Source: Ruegeria arenilitoris
GTDB taxonomy: Bacteria; Pseudomonadota; Alphaproteobacteria; Rhodobacterales; Rhodobacteraceae
Assembly (NCBI RefSeq): GCF_042675705.1
Contig: NZ_JBHTJJ010000001.1
Reading direction: 5' to 3' (one strand)
Length of the DNA: 64,000 nt
Shown here: positions 61,384 to 64,000 of the stretch, piece by piece
Layout: each line of letters opens with the position of its first letter
Numbering within the stretch: the stretch's first letter is position 1
The notes under the pieces: generated by a model
Databases searched by the model: none
What the model was told of the DNA's origin: nothing
What the model saw: the letters and a program-made list of their open reading frames with translations, nothing else
Program-made: the position numbers and the translations under genes

Positions 61384-62834
61384 GGCTTGATCCCTTGCCA
61401 ATGGCGACCGTCGCGTTTCATCAGCAGTTCGGCGTCGCCGGGACCGGTACTGCCGCTGTCATAGGGTTTTGGCACGTCGCCGCGCGCCTGCCACCCCGCA
61501 ATGATCGGGTCGGTCCAGGCCCAAGCGGCCTCGACCTCGTCTCCGCGCATGAACAGGGTTTGGTTGCCCCGGATCACGTCCATCACCAAACGCTCATAAG
61601 CATCCGGCGCTTCCTGGTTTCCGGGCCCGAGCGCTTCGGCAAAGCTCATATCCAACGGGACGTCGATCAGGCGCATGCCGCCCTGCCCCGGCTCTTTGAT
61701 CGTGACCTTCAGCGTGATGCCTTCGTTCGGTTGCAGGCGAATCGACAGCGTGTTTGCATGCCGCCCGGCCTCGGCCCCGAAGATCGAGTGCGGGGCGTCC
61801 TTGAAAATCACGTTGATGACCGAGGACCTTGCCACCAGCCGCTTGCCGGTGCGCAGGTAAAACGGAGTCCCCGCCCACCGCCAATTGCTGACATGCGCCC
61901 GCAGCGCCACATAGCTTTCGGTGGTCGAGCGCGGATTGCCCACCGCTTCGCGGTAGCCCGGCCCGTCGGGACCACCCGAATACTGCCCACGCACGATGTG
62001 GTGCGGCTGCACCGGGTCCAGCGCGCGGATTACCTTGAGCTTTTCATCGCGCACGGCGTCCGAATCGAACTTGGCGGGCGGTTCCATCGCGATCAGGCAC
62101 AACAGCTGCATCAGATGGTTTTGCACCATGTCGCGCATGGCCCCCGCGCGCTCGTAATACTCTTCGCGCCCGTCCACGCCGACTGTCTCGGCGACGGTGA
62201 TCTGGATATGGTCGACATACTGGCTGTTCCACAGCGGCTCGAACAGCATGTTGCCGAACCGGACGGCCATCAGGTTCTGGACGGTTTCCTTGCCCAGATA
62301 ATGATCGATCCGGTAGATTTGGTTTTCGCTGAAATACGAGGCCAGCGTGGCATTCAATGCCCGCGCGCTGTCCAGGTCGTGACCGAACGGCTTTTCGACG
62401 ACGATCCTCGTCTGCTCGTTTGCCAGACCGTGCTGGCGGATTTTCTCCGCCAACGGGGCGAACAATCCGGGTCCGACCGAGAAATAGAAGGCGCGGATCC
62501 GCAAATCCGTCAACTGACCTGAAAGGTTTTCCCACCCATCATCAGAGCTTGCATCCAGCCGCAGATACTGCAGCCGGTTCAGGAACCCATCAAGGTTGCC
62601 GGGATCTGCCGCTTGACGAGGTGCGTGCTGGGCCAGCGACTCGGCGACGATCGCACGATAGCCCGCCTGATCATGTGCGGACCTTGCTGCGGCGATTATC
62701 CGAACATCGTCATTCCACTGTCCCGCGCAATAACGGCGAAACAAGGCAGGCAAAATCTTGCGCTGCGCCAGATCCCCGGTGCCACCAAAAATGACCAGAT
62801 CAAATGGGTCGACGGGTATAACGCGAGAAACCAT
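61380..62834 (-). CDS. zwf: Glucose-6-phosphate 1-dehydrogenase
   Basis: The 484-residue enzyme oxidises glucose-6-phosphate with NADP. It has the dinucleotide motif FGGTGDLAQRKILPALFRRY and the active-site sequence RIDHYLGKETVQNLMAVRFGN. The lysine and histidine of the motif are present. It is the first gene of the zwf-pgl-pgi operon; the promoter should lie in the 293-base region 62835-63127, which holds no clear gene. Confidence 0.96.
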   Translation of the reverse strand: MVSRVIPVDPFDLVIFGGTGDLAQRKILPALFRRYCAGQWNDDVRIIAAARSAHDQAGYRAIVAESLAQHAPRQAADPGNLDGFLNRLQYLRLDASSDDGWENLSGQLTDLRIRAFYFSVGPGLFAPLAEKIRQHGLANEQTRIVVEKPFGHDLDSARALNATLASYFSENQIYRIDHYLGKETVQNLMAVRFGNMLFEPLWNSQYVDHIQITVAETVGVDGREEYYERAGAMRDMVQNHLMQLLCLIAMEPPAKFDSDAVRDEKLKVIRALDPVQPHHIVRGQYSGGPDGPGYREAVGNPRSTTESYVALRAHVSNWRWAGTPFYLRTGKRLVARSSVINVIFKDAPHSIFGAEAGRHANTLSIRLQPNEGITLKVTIKEPGQGGMRLIDVPLDMSFAEALGPGNQEAPDAYERLVMDVIRGNQTLFMRGDEVEAAWAWTDPIIAGWQARGDVPKPYDSGSTGPGDAELLMKRDGRHWQGIKP

Positions 62835-63127
62835 GAGCCGTCCTTAACGCGCCATCGCCGGCATGTCCAATGTTAGCGCAATCATATCCTGGACTTTCTC
62901 TGGTTTTCCAATCTGTGCCAATCGTATGCGCTGCGCCGGACCGCCACCGAAACGCACAAGAATATTCAACCGGTCAGCGCGTCCGCCGTCAACGGATTGC
63001 CAAGATCTGGTTGTGTTCAGAAATTATGAGAGTGAGTAACCTGCGCCGAAACGCAGGTCGGCATTCATTCGATGATCCATCGGCCGGATCAAAGCTCATT
63101 CGCCTTGAGCGTAACCTGGCCGAAACG

Positions 63128-63397
63128 CTAGTTCAGCCGGTATTCTCCGACGACATTTCGCCATTCTCCCGGCGCAATCATCTTGCGGTGGGTAAAGCGC
63201 ACCGAATGCAGCGGCCCCTCGATTTCGCGCTGCCAGAACTCGATGAAATTGAACAGCTTGGGATGATCCGGCGCCAAGTCGTAATCCTGCCAGATGAACG
63301 TGTTCAAAACATGAATGTAATCCGGCATGCGATAGAAGATTTCAGCCGTTGTCAGGCCATACCCCTTCAGCATCAGTTCGGTTTCGTTTTTCTCCAT
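63128..63397 (-). CDS. usg: Usg family protein
   Basis: The 89-residue protein matches Usg, a small conserved alphaproteobacterial protein of unknown function first seen near tryptophan genes in Caulobacter. The visible stretch is MLKGYGLTTAEIFYRMPDYIHVLNTFIWQDYDLAPDHPKL, followed by FIEFWQREIEGPLHSVRFTHRKMIAPGEWR. It has no signal peptide or membrane segment. Its start at 63397 is divergent from gyrA, with about 195 bases between. Confidence 0.85.
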   Translation of the reverse strand: MEKNETELMLKGYGLTTAEIFYRMPDYIHVLNTFIWQDYDLAPDHPKLFNFIEFWQREIEGPLHSVRFTHRKMIAPGEWRNVVGEYRLN

Positions 63398-63591
63398 TCA
63401 GACCTCCAGATTTCCTCAAAGGTCCCTTCAGGGTAACATGATTCCTTTTCAATCCGTATTAAAACAATGTGTTACCCGAAAAACACCGCGGTTTCAGGCC
63501 ACTTCCGGGTTGCTTGCTTGCACCCTATGTGCCGGGTCTGATAAGATGCATCCACAAGATATAGACCCAGCACAATAAACGGGCAGTTTAC

Positions 63592-64000
63592 GTGAGCGAT
63601 ACGCCAGAAATCCCCGAAAACATGGATGAAACCCCGCCCGAGCGCCCGGTTTACGACGGCCCGACGGTATCCATCGAATCCGAGATGCGGACGTCCTATC
63701 TGGACTATGCCATGTCGGTCATCGTGTCCCGTGCGATCCCCGATCTGCGCGACGGCTTGAAACCGGTGCATCGGCGCATCCTCTATGCGATGCACGAGAC
63801 CGGGAACACCCATGACAAAGCTTACCGCAAATCGGCCCGTCCCGTGGGCGACGTAATGGGTAAATACCACCCGCACGGTGACAGCGCGATCTATGACGCG
63901 CTGGTGCGTATGGCGCAGGATTTCTCGATGTCGCTGCCTCTGCTGGATGGTCAGGGCAACTTCGGCTCGATGGACGGCGACAACCCGGCGGCCATGCGCT
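63592..64000 (+). CDS. gyrA: DNA gyrase subunit A, N-terminal part (runs off the window)
   Basis: From GTG 63592 the frame stays open for 136 codons to the window edge. It contains RTSYLDYAMSVIVSRAIPDLRDGLKPVHRRILYAMHE, VGDVMGKYHPHGDSAIYDALVRMAQ and LDGQGNFGSMDGDNPAAM. The quinolone-resistance region has the sensitive-type Ser (equivalent to Ser83) and Asp (equivalent to Asp87). The catalytic Tyr falls just beyond the end. The short acidic N-terminal extension (MSDTPEIPENMDETPPERP) is usual for alphaproteobacteria. Confidence 0.95.
   Translation, partial: MSDTPEIPENMDETPPERPVYDGPTVSIESEMRTSYLDYAMSVIVSRAIPDLRDGLKPVHRRILYAMHETGNTHDKAYRKSARPVGDVMGKYHPHGDSAIYDALVRMAQDFSMSLPLLDGQGNFGSMDGDNPAAMR

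Overview
The window looks like a chromosomal segment of a marine alphaproteobacterium of the Rhodobacteraceae (Roseobacter group, Ruegeria-like). The evidence is the GC-rich coding sequence, the trpGDC-moaC-moeA-lexA gene order, an alphaproteobacterial LexA box (GAAC-N7-GAAC), a B12-dependent ribonucleotide reductase, a zwf-pgl-pgi cluster, and an acyl-CoA ligase that reads like the DMSP-demethylation enzyme DmdB. Species assignment is inference, since no rRNA is present.

Layout. 1-13.6 kb: a HAD-UbiA fusion with the start of a GtrA-like gene, tRNA-Leu, DedA and DsbB membrane proteins, HNH endonuclease, pseudouridine synthase, VOC protein, esterase, DNA glycosylase, MFS transporter, the overlapping set cysS-cimA-squalene/phytoene-synthase-like gene, an aminotransferase and an outer-membrane barrel. 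14-25.6 kb: an MttB-family methyltransferase, an EF-hand protein, nrdJ, a lipoprotein, tRNA-Pro, DUF192 and double cold-shock proteins, pdxH, fabI, a xanthine phosphoribosyltransferase and a second aminotransferase. 25.6-37.6 kb: ppiD-trpE, a convergent polysaccharide-deacetylase-like gene, trpGDC-moaC-moeA, SOS-controlled lexA, and comEC. 37.6-49.9 kb: gltX, gltA, a radical SAM gene, a corrinoid protein and DUF1638 pair, sufE, a lipoprotein, rnd, purM-purN, a CAU-anticodon tRNA, an EnvZ-like kinase and an MBL hydrolase.

50.0-57.3 kb is a visibly more AT-rich accessory segment. A complete tRNA-Asn stands at the left edge, and a perfect 48-bp copy of its 3' end lies at the right edge (49990-50037 and 57236-57283), as expected for site-specific integration into a tRNA gene. 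Inside are a small membrane protein, a LuxR-type regulator divergent from a polyamine-type ABC importer operon, a short-chain dehydrogenase, a second complete tRNA-Asn and an isolated sigma-54-type promoter. No integrase is present. Both ends carry paired TGCCAAAA repeats with the same 11-bp spacing.

57.3-64 kb returns to the core genome: dmdB, zwf-pgl-pgi, usg and the start of gyrA.

Themes. Several genes point to corrinoid-dependent C1 and nucleotide metabolism (nrdJ, MttB-family enzyme, corrinoid protein, DUF1638). The island supplies a small uptake-and-oxidation module for an unknown, probably cationic, substrate. Starts were chosen from Shine-Dalgarno-like sequences, overlaps and family lengths. 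No database search was possible.
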